Part shown: in pieces, positions 42,867 through 54,527 of the stretch
How positions within the stretch are numbered: position 1 is the first letter of the stretch
Layout of the letters: each line of letters opens with the position of its first letter
Assembly (NCBI GenBank): GCA_017607445.1
Contig: JAEVHH010000001.1
Span: forward strand, 2,108,001-2,172,000
Reading direction: 5' to 3'
DNA from: Histoplasma ohiense
Lineage: Eukaryota > Ascomycota > Eurotiomycetes > Onygenales > Ajellomycetaceae
Length of the DNA: 64,000 nucleotides
The notes under the pieces: generated by a model
What the model was told of the DNA's origin: nothing
Database searches by the model: none
Seen by the model: only the letters and a program-made list of their open reading frames with translations
Program-made: the position numbers and the translations under genes

Positions 42867-45634
42867 TCAATGTTTACCTTTGGCAATGTTATCCAGATAC
42901 CCGAGTAAGAACGCCTTGTTACTCGGTGACGTTGGAGCCGCCTTACGAGTATCGATTCCACCAATGGGAGAAATGCTTCCACCAGTAGACAATGGAGCGG
43001 GACCGTGTGCTGTTCGCATGCCAACTTTGGGCGAAGACAAATCAACTGGGCTAATGATGGCTGAACGTGGTGGAGATTTTGGTGCAGGGGGAGAAGATCG
43101 ACTTTGTTCTACGGAGACCGGGGGGGGAGAAGGAGAGACTTTTCCAAAGAGAGATAGCAAAGCTTCCTTTTGGGAGGCAGTCCGACTCAGGCGTCGGTCA
43201 TAATCCGCATTCGTTTGCACAGAATTCCCCCGCGGATGATCAGACACAGTAGCTTTTTCAGAGAGAGTAAACGCACTAACAGTCACCGTGCCATTAGGAA
43301 GAGAAGCCTGGAGGTCTTCCTTAACAGGACGGCGGAGGATTTTCGGTTGAAACGGCTTTGTGATCTCGGAAAATTTGACGTTTCTTCTCGGGGATGAAGA
43401 TGGTGGTGGTTTGGCGTTGGCGGGTTGGGGTGGCACAGCATCCTTCGCAGGAGGTGGGCGTGGGAGGATAACGAAGTTTCCTTTTGGCGGTGTAGCCTCC
43501 CCCTTGCCAATATTCCGGGGAGATTGTCTCGCAGCCTTATTAGGAACTGGTTTTGCAATGGCTTCGAACTGAGGAATGTTCAGGGGACCTGAGACAGTGG
43601 CCGAGGTTCTCGCCACACCGTTGGTAGACTTGCGTGGGGTTTGTGTTCTTGGTTGTGATTGTGAAGCTCCAGATAGGTGAACTCTTGCGGGATCAGAGGA
43701 AGGACTGGGCTGAGCAGCCAATTCCACATGACCTGGGACAGGAGGAGGAGCTTGAGGCTTTTTCAGAAGCCCCAGGAGATTCTCATGGTGTTGAGATTGG
43801 GCATGGTTTGGACGAGGTGCTGCGCTTTGAGAAGATGATAGTTCAGGTTTCGCTACGTCCTCTTTCTTAACGCTGCAATTCTTAAAGACATTGAGAAGAG
43901 CGAGGGAATGACTTGTGAGTTTCGGCGGAGGAAGTTTGCTGGCCGGAGGAATAGACGGTGCATGGAGATTTGGAAATAGTTCCTGGGCAAAGTCCGGATC
44001 GCCAGTGCGCTGGTAAGGCGCTGGAGCATTTCTCTGTGGTAGGGTGGTATTGAAAGGAGGTGTTTGATTTAGAGCTGACGACACAGGCTGAATTCCGAAA
44101 GGCGGTCGTGGAAGGTGGGGAAACGCTGGTAGCTGTTTCCCAGAATACGGAGCCCCAGGTGAGGCGGGGAACGACGGGTAAGGGAAGTGGCGCAAACCGG
44201 GCTGCGATGGTTGCAGCTGGTGACCATGAAGTGGGTGGCCTGTGGGATATGGGAAAGGAAACGTAGGGTATTGACCAACTTGCCTGGGATGGGGAACATT
44301 TCTAAAATGGTCCTGGCCCATAGGCATTTTCGTGCCGAGCGGCAATGTCGTGCGGCTTTGATGCTGGGGAACTGATGGTTGTGTAAAATGTGGTTGTGGA
44401 GCGATATCTTGATGCTGACTTTGCTGATGCAGGATGCCTTGGGAAGGGTACATTGACTGAGTTGGTCGCGCTATCGCAGTGCTCCGTGGTTTGTCCACAT
44501 TGACATCGGATGCTTTTCGTAGCAAAGCCAGAAGCTCACTTCCCTTCGATAAATCAGTTTTCTGAAGTTGGTTATCAGTGGAAACTTCTGGCAAAGATGA
44601 TACGCTGTTGATATTCAGGAGTCTCTTCAAGTGAACAGAAGGATCCTCCAGTGTAGAAACTTCGGGGAGGTCACTAGGAAGCTGAACTTCGTTTGTGTCC
44701 TCTTTCGGTGATGGCTCATTAGCGGAAAGGCCTTCGTCTTCCTCTACCAATAGACCGTTACCAGATGTCTCCTGTACATTAGAATCCGTGTTTTGCGTTG
44801 CTGCAAGATCGGCCCGCTTTTGTTGTGCGATCCATTTCTTGAGCGGACCCAAGAATGGAGCAACCATGTAGAATTTGTTAGACAGGTTGTGGCCATTTGT
44901 CTCAATCTGCTTGCTCTTTTTGAGCGTCGGTAGCTCTGAAAGCTTATACCACTCGATCTTGCTGATTTCCTTCCTCGTTCTTGGCTCAAAAATAGTATTC
45001 CTTGGAACGTCTCTTAGAACATACAATCTCATGTTTTGTTCGCGCATTGGAATCTCAATATATTTCATTTTCTTTTCATCCTTCACAAGACCCGCAGCTT
45101 TGATATCAAAACCAGTCTCTTCGTAGACTTCTCGAATTGCACAATCCAAGTCCTTCTCGTCCTTATTGATCTTGCCACGGGGAAAGCTCCAATTCGCATT
45201 CTTCTTCCAGCCCTTCACCAGAACCACTTCGTCCATGTCCTGATTGAGCAAAATGGCACCGCGAACAGGAACACGAGTCTTATATGCTAAAAATTCAGAA
45301 AACGCAGTTGAGTGATGATAATGAGACCATTGCGACATCAGAGGGCAATGTTGGAAGATACGTAAGGCGAAGGCGCGCAAACTGAGGGACGGGAGATTCG
45401 GGTCGAGAGGACGAATGAAATCTTCGTAGAACCATTGCGCCTCCTCGACTTGAAAACAAATACGCTCAACAGACTCCAACTCTTCTCGTGGAAGGTTTAT
45501 AATGAAACGGACACATAAGTCATCCAACCCTGATAAATCACGCCGTTAGTTAGAGAGGGGGGGAAATACGGAGGCAAAGGTAAGGTGTAAGGGGTCTATT
45601 TACAGTCCTCCAGACGCATTTTCGTTTCTGACAT
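42867..45634 (-). CDS. DCP2: mRNA decapping enzyme subunit Dcp2
   Basis: Protein of 897 residues from exons 45604-45634 and 42867-45529 (2694 nt), with a 74 nt GT-AG intron. The tiny first exon encodes MSETKMRLED. It removes the 5' cap of mRNA in cytoplasmic P-bodies, together with Dcp1 and Edc3. Visible are the N-terminal Dcp2 box A (about 10-95), and the Nudix domain with its Nudix box GKINKDEKDLDCAIREVYEE. Box B follows (EWYKLSELPT, NKFYMVAPFLGPLKKWI). The remaining 600 or so residues are disordered and rich in P, Q and S. They carry short leucine-rich motifs (LLALLRK, LLGLLKK, LLSLFGK, LLGYLDNIA), as expected for Edc3/Pat1-binding helical leucine motifs. The last residues KGKH lie at a possible 5' splice site, so one more exon cannot be excluded. 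Confidence 0.95.
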
Positions 45635-46546
45635 GATCTCTGCCACACTGTAGCATAGCAATACAAAACGAACGAAGCTGTAAAAGTCTTTGTTCACCAC
45701 CAGGTCTTGCTGCGGAATCCAGTCAGTCGCGATTTATTGGAAATGACGTTAACATCCAGAAAAGAAGCAGGACATTTTATATTGTAATAGGAAGCAAATA
45801 TGCGCAGTATATCAGTTGGAGTGAATTGCAGACTCACAGGGTGATGCAGTCAATCATCACCAGGCTGAGGCTGGTCGAAGGTGGTTGGTGGCACCTTTCT
45901 GATTGGCTGATCGTTGTTGTGGCGAGTGATGACCTACACCGCCACATGTGGCATGAGATCGCTGAGTCATTATGTATTTCAATATTGAAATTTTGGTAAC
46001 GACTGTGTACTGTACACCGGCGTTGGTGACGTCGTTGTAAGGCATATATTACTAGTACTTACAGGGGCTCAACTTATCTTGAAATGAACTTTTGGGCATT
46101 TAGCGCCCATCACAGCGACGTTCCAGGTTTGTCTGTGGTTAAACGTTCTTCTATGGAACAATGACTGGCCAACAGTGGCGTTTCGGATTGGTTTGTTGTT
46201 TCTACAAATAGCCTGAGATCTGTCAAAGGAGTCTTTTGTTGTTTCAACGAAAGATGATGCGAAGCTGCGAGTGTCCATCTACTGGCCGCCTCATTTCCAC
46301 AAGCAACAACCAGTTCTCACAAGTACCTTTCCTTTGATCTTTTCTGTCATTCTTTATTTATTTACAGTTGAATTCCTCTTCCGTCCTTTTTTTTTTTTTT
46401 TATATAATTTTTTATCCTCTGGATTCATAGCATCTTTGGTTCTTTACTACGCCATTTTCCCTATCTTTTTTAATATCACTCCATTTAATCCTAACCCACA
46501 TCAATACTCCCGTTCATTCAAGCAAATATACAGTGGCTTCAGAGAA
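45635..46546. promoter_or_regulatory. Divergent promoter region
   Basis: Lies between DCP2 (minus) and the DUF4112 gene (plus). T-rich tracts around 46390-46410 lie in the probable leader of the latter. A long open frame at 46271-46657 spans this leader and part of the first intron and is not a gene. Confidence 0.45.
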
Positions 46547-47462
46547 ATGGCCGCTCAGATCGCTGGCGTCGTCTCTAAAAAGATATTGAAGGAGTCAGCC
46601 GAGAATCGATTTGGGCAAGAGGTAAGCGCTCATTCAAATTATACCCGATATTTGTGAAGACATGCGGTTGCAAGCTGACCCTTGAACCTCCGGCGCACAG
46701 GACCCATACTTCGAAACAGTACATGCAACGAACCTCTTAGGGCGTCCGACGACGAAAAAGAAGCGCAAGGCTGCACCAGAAGGCATATCAGCCCGCGATG
46801 CGAAGATACTTACCAAGGTGAAGCGGCGGGCATATAGATTGGACCTCTGCCTTTTCAATTTCTGCGGAATTCGCTTCGGATGGAGCAGTGTCATTGGTCT
46901 TGTTCCGGCGTATGTGCTTTTACAAAATGCTCCCCTTCAAACAATACCACCCTGTGTCAAGGCGAAAAAGCATCTAATTGATCTCCGCTCCATTGTTAAA
47001 ATCAGAATCGGTGATGCACTTGATATGTTTATGGCCCTGATGGTGGTAAACACTTGTAACAAAATAGAAGGCGGTCTCCCTGCGCGCCTTCGAATGTGGA
47101 TGCTCTTCAATGTCGTTATCGATTTCTTCATCGGCTTGATTCCTTTCATCGGCGACCTTGCAGATGCTGTCTATAAATGCAATACCCGGAACGCCGTCCT
47201 CCTCGAAAATCTGCTGAAAGAGCGCGGGGAGGAAAACCTTAAGCGTACAGGTTTACCACTGCACGAGTCTGCGCGTATTGATACCAGTCACGACACACGA
47301 CCAACAACTAAAAATTCAGGACTTAAGTCTTCTCCACCAAGAAACGACTCACCTTCTCGACCACAACCAGCACGAACTCACATGGGCGGGCCGTCGTCGA
47401 GAAATCCTGCTCCATCTGCAGAGCGCAAGAGGGAGCCAGATATCGAAATGGGGAGGATGTAA
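46547..47462 (+). CDS. DUF4112 membrane protein
   Basis: Protein of 246 residues from exons 46547-46621, 46701-46909 and 47006-47462 (741 nt). Both introns are GT-AG and restore the domain: GWSSVIGLVPA joins IGDALDMFMALMVV. The DUF4112 core runs from about residue 60 to 150 with two hydrophobic stretches (SSVIGLVPA...ALMVV and FNVVIDFFIGLIPFIGDLAD) that are likely membrane helices. The function is unknown to me. The N-terminal 30 residues are basic and amphipathic. The C-terminal 80 residues are disordered and rich in S, P and R. It is convergent with NCS2. Confidence 0.85.
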
Positions 47463-48113
47463 CCCATTTCCTTTTCACTTCTTTCTTGTATTGTCTGCTT
47501 CCACATACCCATTAGTTGCATTGACATAATCATAATATATATCGGAGCAAGCTATTTCATATATCCCGTTTCAATATCTAAGAGATACAATAACACTTTA
47601 ACAAGAATGCAAAACATTTCAGAGCTCGGGAGTTCGTGTAACATTCGCCCCGAATGGTATTAGGATGCTGCATGTCCAAGTAGTATGCCTGACATATCAA
47701 ATCATCAAAATTCCGACTATGCGGTAGCGGCAATCCAGGATATAGCTATGTAGCGAGGCCCGCAGCCTGTCTCACAACCAGATATTATTCTAGCCCCACT
47801 TTTGATACAGAATGGTATCGATTTCGTATAGGTAGATATCGTCTTTGTGGAGTTATGGATGCAGAAGTTCGGAGAGAGATGGAGGAAAGGTCTCCATTTC
47901 CAGCAAAAAAAGCAAGTATGTGTATATATACGGACCAATTGCGCACGTAATTAATACAGTGAATTCAGTTCCAAGCTCCGCTGAGCTGTACTAAAAGTAT
48001 CAGCTGGACCGGCAAGGCTAGGAAGTTGGCTAACACAAAAAGGAAAACGTTCACTGTGCGCTATCCGAAAGGTGCTTTAAAAATTGATGGAACAATACAA
48101 TATCCCACCCACA
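47463..48113. other. Convergent 3' flanks
   Basis: Between the stops of the DUF4112 gene and NCS2. No gene or repeat seen. A small open frame at 48026-48244 overlaps the NCS2 end and is not supported. Confidence 0.5.
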
Positions 48114-49316
48114 CTAACTTGACACAGATCTTGGAGGTACAAGATCCAAACGCGTCCTTGCGCATCCATAGCACAAGGTGCCAGCCACAGGTCGCTCTCG
48201 CCAATCCTGTAACGTGTATTGAGAACTTCCTTGACCACCAATAATTGCTGGGTCCTCCCCGCTGTAGTCGACCGGCATGCCACATAACATGCACTTATGG
48301 CCAGTATCGGCGAACTGGGGATGAAGTTTGTCAATCGTGCGAACGATATTTGCCATGACACCCGGATACTTTTGCCCCTGCGTCTCCACATAGTGTGCAA
48401 GGAGGTCTTCGATCGACATGTTCTTATTAGACAGATTGTCCACAGACGGACATTCTGAGTCGACAACATTAAGCGATTTTGGGAGCGCCAATGAGGCGTA
48501 GGTAGATAATTCAAATTTGAAGAGGTCTCGCATGGGGAAATTGAACTGGATCCCCCAAGGCGACATGCCATCACAAACATCCCATGGCACAGAGAAACCA
48601 CGTCCCTTGGCTACATTTGAGAGAGCTTTTGAGGCGAGCCGAGTATCAGAGTCTCCCCATAAGATGCCGTCACAGTCCTGCTCCTTTGCAATGGCAACAA
48701 CTAGTCTCGTCAGCAAAATCCCATCAATGTCTGCTCTAGCGGTCGCAGTAGACAGAGACAATCGAAAAATGTCCAATCGTTCTTGGTCCGTCTTTGACGG
48801 ATCATCTGCAAACTCCGGCCCTCCATATTCTGATATTACATCCTTAATGGTAGTATCATGCTTGAATATCGAATGTAAAGGCACTTGGGTGTACGTATGG
48901 AGAGGATAAGCTTCACGGAATAAACCTAGTCGGTGGCTATCGGATTGTTCACAAGTTCCAACGTTGAGAACATGAATGTCATAAGCGCGGCGTCCCAAGC
49001 CGCTCGAAATTTGCCGCTCTAGTTGAAGATTCAGAATATGTAGCAACGTCGAGGACGAAATGCCGTAGGAGAGGGGCAAAAGTAATTTTCTCTGTCTATT
49101 CTTGGGAGCGTTCTGTGGACGATATTTTTCCATGCGCTTCACAACCTTGGAGCCTATAAACAGAATAAAACACTCTCTGTAAAATGTTTCATCAGTTACC
49201 GGCAAGAAGATAGACATAGGAAATACAACTTACTGACAGAGGTCCCGCTTGCGTACTATCTGTGTGGCCGGCGCTACCTTGCAGTCAAGGCAAACCGCCA
49301 TAGACTTCTCCGTCAT
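48114..49316 (-). CDS. NCS2: Cytoplasmic tRNA 2-thiolation protein Ncs2/Ctu2
   Basis: Protein of 381 residues from exons 49234-49316 and 48114-49176 (1146 nt), with a 57 nt GT-AG intron. With Ncs6/Ctu1 and the Urm1 sulfur carrier it thiolates the wobble uridine (mcm5s2U34) of Lys, Glu and Gln tRNAs in the cytosol. Visible are the N-terminal cysteine pair CLDC and a third at CQECF formed by the exon join. The family segment FIGSKVVKRMEKYR follows. The PP-loop-like region LLPLSYGISSSTLLHIL lacks the full SGGxDS motif, as is normal for Ctu2. Zinc-type cysteine pairs occur near the C-terminus (KCMLCGMP, LCYGCARTRLDL). The C-terminus is shorter than in some orthologues. Confidence 0.93.
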
Positions 49317-49723
49317 ATCGACTGTCTAGACGAAGAAATTTGGATGTAATAAGAATCGGATATCAACAAATATGAATATAAATACCTGAGCGTAGTTGTC
49401 ATTCAACTTTTTTTCCCCCTCGACGTCATTAGCCGCCTCGGGAGTCTGTCACGTGATATTTCCGATCCCAGCCAATTGGGATCGCGGCTACTGCGGCTCT
49501 GGAAGGACAACCAGCCCCAAACAAGAAGCCAGTCAACCACTTTACCCTAACAAGGAGCTCTATCAACAAATGACAATAACGCAGCCTAGAATATCGCCAC
49601 TCTTATGAGAGAGGAATACAAATTCTTTGGGTTTCAACCGACCGTCCAGTGTTCCTGTTTGCTGGATGCTGAGGGCTGGTCCGAACCAGCTCTTTAAGGT
49701 TCCAGCTCCGTGCCGAACCAGCG
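49317..49723. promoter_or_regulatory. Divergent promoter of NCS2 and the PTM1-like gene
   Basis: A 407 bp gap between divergent genes, with a GTCACGTGATAT site at about 49448-49459. Confidence 0.45.
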
Positions 49724-51698
49724 ATGAAGGCATTACTCTCATGCCTCTTCTTATTAGGGTTCCTCGCAACCGGAACGTTTGCGAATGAGATGCGATTGGT
49801 AAGTTAGCGGAAGAAAATGAGATCCCCCAAGAAGGTACACTTGACTGACTACTTCCATTGTTCATAGAAACAAGATGAAGCGAATCGGCAACAATGTTCT
49901 GGAATGTACAGCCGGAAAGCTTGGGGAGGGGAACGGGACCCATTTATTCTGGCTGTAATTGAAAAGGGCGAACTAAAGAACCAGGAGGCTGATCATCTTG
50001 TTAGTGTGGTCATATTTGAGTGGAAAGACGAAAATTTGATTGGGAGATATCCTGAAGGCGACAAGGAGAAGGCATGTCCATAAATGCTCGTCTGTTTTTT
50101 ATTCATTACATTCATATGTTAACTCACCCCAGGTGCAAAAGGAGCCCATATGTGACCAGGAAAACATCGCAGCCAAACTGTGTACACAGGAACAGCTAGG
50201 TTCATTCATCTTGGCTGAGAACGCTACTAAAATATCGAAGTCTCCGATTGTTTCAACGGCCATCAACCTAAAAGATCCTAAGCCTATAAACTATCCCATA
50301 GCCAAAACGGGATTTTATTGCGTCAGCACGTACGCTTTCTCTGGTGATGACTACGAGGGCGTCGTAACCTTTAGCAATTCGTACGGAGAGCTCCCAGCTC
50401 CCCAAATTCCAAAGCTCCCATTTTATGGAGCTTTAACGATTGTTTACGCAGTCATTGGAATGTAAGTATACTTCCAAGACAATTTTTGGTTGCAAAAACT
50501 AACCAACATCAGTTTCTGGGCATTTTTATATGTACAGAACCGACATGATATCCGTCAGTATACCTTTTTCCAGTCTTCATTCCTACCCATGGATGCCCTC
50601 TATTCTCTTACTAATACGCCCAAAGTGCCCGTCCAAAATTACATCACAGCTATCATTGTGTTTCTCATTGTGGAACAACTTATGACCTGGGGTTTCTATG
50701 GTTAGTGCTTACCAATGCTCACATCAAGATGCATCATGTCGCACATCTAACGAGCTTCCAGATTATCAAAATCGACACGGTGCGAACGCTATAGCCAAAG
50801 TGCTTATGGTCATTGTTGCTGTACTTAATGCCGGGCGCAATTCATTCTCATTTTTCTTGCTCCTAATCGTTTGCATGGGTTATGGTGTTGTGAAACCTTC
50901 ACTTGGCCGCACCATGGTCTATGTCCGATTCCTTGCCATTGGACACTTTTTCTTCGGTGTTATATACGCTGTGGCAAGTCTGTCCATCACGCCTGATAGT
51001 GCTGGGCCGTTAGTTCTTCTTGTGATTCTCCCCCTTGCGGGAACGCTAACGGCGTTCTACGTGTGGACGCTGAACTCTTTGAGCGCGACGATGAAAAATT
51101 TAATTGACAGAAAACAAAACGTGAAAGCTATGATGTATAAGAAGTTATGGTGGTGCATCCTTGGCAGCATTGTTGTTATTTTCGGTTTCTTTTTTATCAA
51201 CTCCTTTGTCTTCGCGAGTCGCAACGTCGCAGACTTTGTTCCGGACCACTGGAAGTCAAGATGGTTTGTACTGGATGGTTGGCTCAATATTGTCTATCTG
51301 TTCGATATTGCTTTTGTTGCATACCTTTGGAGACCGACCGTGAATAATAGACGATTCGCAATGAGTGATGAGGTAGGCCCGAATTCTCCCCTAGTTAATA
51401 TCGTTACGAATATCTAACATTTCTGTAGATTGCGCAAGACGATGATGGATTTGAAATTCGCTCATTTGGCAGCTCACTTGACGAGGAGAGGGTTGGTATA
51501 ACAGGTTCGGATGATACCGAAAGAGGTCATTCTCCTGTTCGACCAAAACCTGCGGAATCGTCGTCAAACCAAAACAGACACTCACTCGATGGTGAAACTA
51601 TCTTCGCTGTTGGAGAAGACGGAGATAAGTGGTCAGATGACGAATCGCCCCGAAATTCGACCGAAGGGAAAGGCTTGATGAAAAAGGACAATGACTGA
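49724..51698 (+). CDS. PTM1-like seven-transmembrane (lung 7-TM receptor) protein
   Basis: Protein of 534 residues from seven exons: 49724-49798, 49868-50071, 50133-50461, 50513-50553, 50626-50700, 50762-51372 and 51429-51698 (1605 nt). The N-terminus MKALLSCLFLLGFLATGTFA is a signal peptide. A lumenal domain with several cysteines follows (about 25-200). Then come about seven hydrophobic helices. They include YGALTIVYAVIG, NYITAIIVFLIVEQLMTWGFY, VLNAGRNSFSFFLLLIVCMG and VVIFGFFFINSFVF. The family motif GRNSFSFF and GYGVVKPSLG is clear. The C-terminal tail (about 90 residues) is acidic and serine-rich. Yeast PTM1/YHL017W proteins act in the Golgi and endosomes. The second intron starts with GC (AAG then GCATGT) and ends CAG, a GC-AG intron. 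Confidence 0.9.
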
Positions 51699-52617
51699 TA
51701 CCAAAGAAGCACTGACTCGATCCCTTTTATAACTTCGTTCAATTTACCTGGTATTCACCAAATTATATTGACATGGTTTACAGAAGGGGTTTTTTTGTTT
51801 GTTTTCTATATACGTTTTCCATTTATTTTATTTATTTTTCATTTATTTTAGGTTTTCTTATTTTCATATTTGTACCATGCCCTTTCCATTTGCATTTCTT
51901 TCTTTTGGTTGAACCGTGTTCGTCAAATATTTCCACCTCTGATACATGAATTTGATTTATGAAAATGGTTCGCCGTTCGATTGGCACTGAGTCTGAATCT
52001 TCCAGCAATTTTCAAATTGAGCAGATTTCAATACGTTTAGATTAACATTTCACTTGAGGCGTATATGGTGTGATTTTAAAAGCTCGGCATTGAACTCTAC
52101 AGCGGACTCTTTCGCCTAATTTTTGCTTGAATCATCCTTACACGTGTCGATTACTGCCTCATGAGTAACAATAAAGTATCAGTTTGCAGGGTTCTAGAAT
52201 CAACGAGGCCGACAACCTGACCCAATCAGCTAATTAGGGAGATCGGAGTCATCGTTGATGGAGAGTTGTGGTTGAAAGTAAAAGCATTCTTGACCGAAGG
52301 AACTTGATGGCAACAAAGTGTACTCTTTCTCTGTGTATTTACAAATATGCAGCGAAGAAGCCACCCTTCATACACGACACAGTACGCCACATTTATCCCC
52401 CAGCGTAGGGCATTCATCCTAGAGAAGCCAAGGAGGTGCGAGGTTTGAACAGCCCCGCTACCCAGAGTATAGTTTCCACAGTTTACAACCAACTCATGGG
52501 ACATTTATCTTTTTCTACCCACCACCCTTATCCACACCCATTCTTTGCTTTCCCGTTTCTCTATATTTCTCTTTCTCAGTTTCTATTTTCTCGTTGAAAC
52601 AAAAAATACGTTCAACA
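51699..52617. other. Intergenic, promoter of the DUF1308 gene
   Basis: T-rich at about 51788-51850 and pyrimidine-rich just before 52618. No gene seen. Confidence 0.45.
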
Positions 52618-54339
52618 ATGGCCGCAGGGTCGGTCATTACCCCACCACAAACTAGCAAAGCTCTCAGTGCATCCTTGCTCGAGGATTGCAACACTCTATT
52701 ATCCGAAATCACATTCCTTCAATCCCATCTTGTAGCCATCGATAAACCCAATACAATCGAGTTGCGGCAGTTCAAGTCCTTCGTGCAGTCCGAGTTGAAA
52801 TCTTTGAACAAATTAGCAGAACTAGCGGCGAAGACGGATACACCGATAGGTGGATATGATGACGACGATGAGGCCGGCCAGGACGAAGCAGAGATACGGG
52901 TCCTACACTCTCTACGGTCGTCGAATCTGCCGTTCTATTCATCCGTCTGGAATGTGGCGAAATACAGTTGTACTGGTCTAATTGCTTTCAGCAAGCGCTT
53001 TTACTGGTATAGCTCTAAGAGCAATGCTCATGGATCTAGATGGGACACGGGGGAGGCGCAAGCCCCGCCAACTTCGACTAGAAATCTCGAGCGCTCGTTA
53101 CAGGGATTACACGTTTCGGCTGACGCGCACAAGGCGGTTGAGGAAAATTTGAACAAAGCAGGATTGCACAAAAGAAGTGTGCTGGTGGATATTGTAGCTG
53201 ACAATGGTGAGGAGTGGGTCAAAGTGTCCACTGTCACACCCAGTCGGCTACTGTTCGAGTTGGCAAAAAGGGGCTGGGAAATGGGATGTGACTCGGCAAG
53301 CGATAATGGAGAGAAGGAAGCCGAGATCTACAGGCTTCGCAATGATGATGATGATAGCAACGATGAAGACGAAGATGCCATCGAATTAGTAAGACTTGCT
53401 ACGGATATGAAAAGGGCGGCTGCCTTAGTCCGAGTCAGGTACCAGCATCCTCGGATCCGTTTCATGCTGCCAAACATTGTGGAAGGAAATATCCCCGAGG
53501 TCGATGCTATTATTAAAGATATTCGGAAAACCGGCGTTAAAGTAGAGTGTGGTACGGACATAGAAAATGTGGAAAAGCTGCCTGCAGCTCCCAATGGAAA
53601 GGATGATAATGGTCACCATCAACCCAAGACAATGGAAAATCTACTTTCGACTTTGCTTCCGAATCCTCATCCTCATATGACCTCTACCTTAAATGTCGAT
53701 TGCACCTTACTCCTGGCTCTAGTGTCCGATCTATCACATTTCCATAATCTTGATCCATCATCAGGCCATCATCCGGCAATTATCCGCCAAATTGAACTTG
53801 AAACGAAACAGCCATTAGTTACCTCTGAACTTTGGCCAGCAATGAGTGATAGGCAGCTTGTATGCACTGAAGAAGCCGCCAAGAGGATGTACGAAATAGT
53901 CGAGACAATTGGTACTGCGAGTGAGAAGCGAAGGACGAAATTAATGATGGCGGGCGACGACTCCGACCTAAACTTTGATAGAGAGGATTTGATATCCCAG
54001 TTTCAGGATACATCGGACCACAAAGTTCCGTTAAATTGGAACATCCCTATTAGAGTAGTAAATGCGCAAGCAGAAATTGAACGGGGTTGGACCAACGGTG
54101 TCCTGCCGCCGGCCGCCAGCAAAGTTGCAAGCCAGTTAAGTGACATTAACACAAGCGTGTTCTTGTATGGCTGGGCAGCTGGTCTCATGACGATTTCCAG
54201 TAATCGGACTGTAGCTAAACAGATCGAAGTCCTCGTCGAAGAAAACAGAAATGGGGATGATGAATTGTCAGGTCCCCTGGTGTGGATATGCGATACAGCC
54301 AGAAGTTTGGTTGGCAAGGACAGCAATAGGAAAGCCTGA
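52618..54339 (+). CDS. DUF1308 family protein (C7orf25-like)
   Basis: Single-exon protein of 573 residues from the ATG at 52618. An earlier in-frame non-ATG start is not needed. It matches my memory of the DUF1308 (UPF0415/C7orf25) family. The C-terminal half has LLSTLLPNPHPHMTSTLNVD, LLALVSDLSHFH, IRQIELETKQPL and the block IPIRVVNAQAEIERGW. The N-terminal part is helical (LLEDCNTLLSEITFLQSHL) with an acidic loop (YDDDDEAGQDEAE). No signal peptide or membrane helix. The function is unknown to me. The C-terminal domain has been compared with PIN-like nucleases in the family; that is recollection and not seen here. Confidence 0.82.
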   Translation: MAAGSVITPPQTSKALSASLLEDCNTLLSEITFLQSHLVAIDKPNTIELRQFKSFVQSELKSLNKLAELAAKTDTPIGGYDDDDEAGQDEAEIRVLHSLRSSNLPFYSSVWNVAKYSCTGLIAFSKRFYWYSSKSNAHGSRWDTGEAQAPPTSTRNLERSLQGLHVSADAHKAVEENLNKAGLHKRSVLVDIVADNGEEWVKVSTVTPSRLLFELAKRGWEMGCDSASDNGEKEAEIYRLRNDDDDSNDEDEDAIELVRLATDMKRAAALVRVRYQHPRIRFMLPNIVEGNIPEVDAIIKDIRKTGVKVECGTDIENVEKLPAAPNGKDDNGHHQPKTMENLLSTLLPNPHPHMTSTLNVDCTLLLALVSDLSHFHNLDPSSGHHPAIIRQIELETKQPLVTSELWPAMSDRQLVCTEEAAKRMYEIVETIGTASEKRRTKLMMAGDDSDLNFDREDLISQFQDTSDHKVPLNWNIPIRVVNAQAEIERGWTNGVLPPAASKVASQLSDINTSVFLYGWAAGLMTISSNRTVAKQIEVLVEENRNGDDELSGPLVWICDTARSLVGKDSNRKA

Positions 54340-54527
54340 ATAACTGGTCCCAACAATACAAAGCAATCATGCCTCTTGCGATACAATTAGTGCCATTTTC
54401 TTCGGTAGATATGGCCAGGACGATACTTGTATTACCCATACAGCGAATATACCGCGAAAAAAAGGCTTTGGAAATGCCCCCGCGGAATCAGATAGTCCTT
54501 AGTAAACGAACTTGTTAAAAAGACCTT

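Noticed and set aside
46271..46657. Open frame of 128 residues before the DUF4112 gene
   Set aside because: Covers the T-rich leader, the first exon in its own frame and part of intron 1. Only the internal methionine at 46547 starts the real protein.
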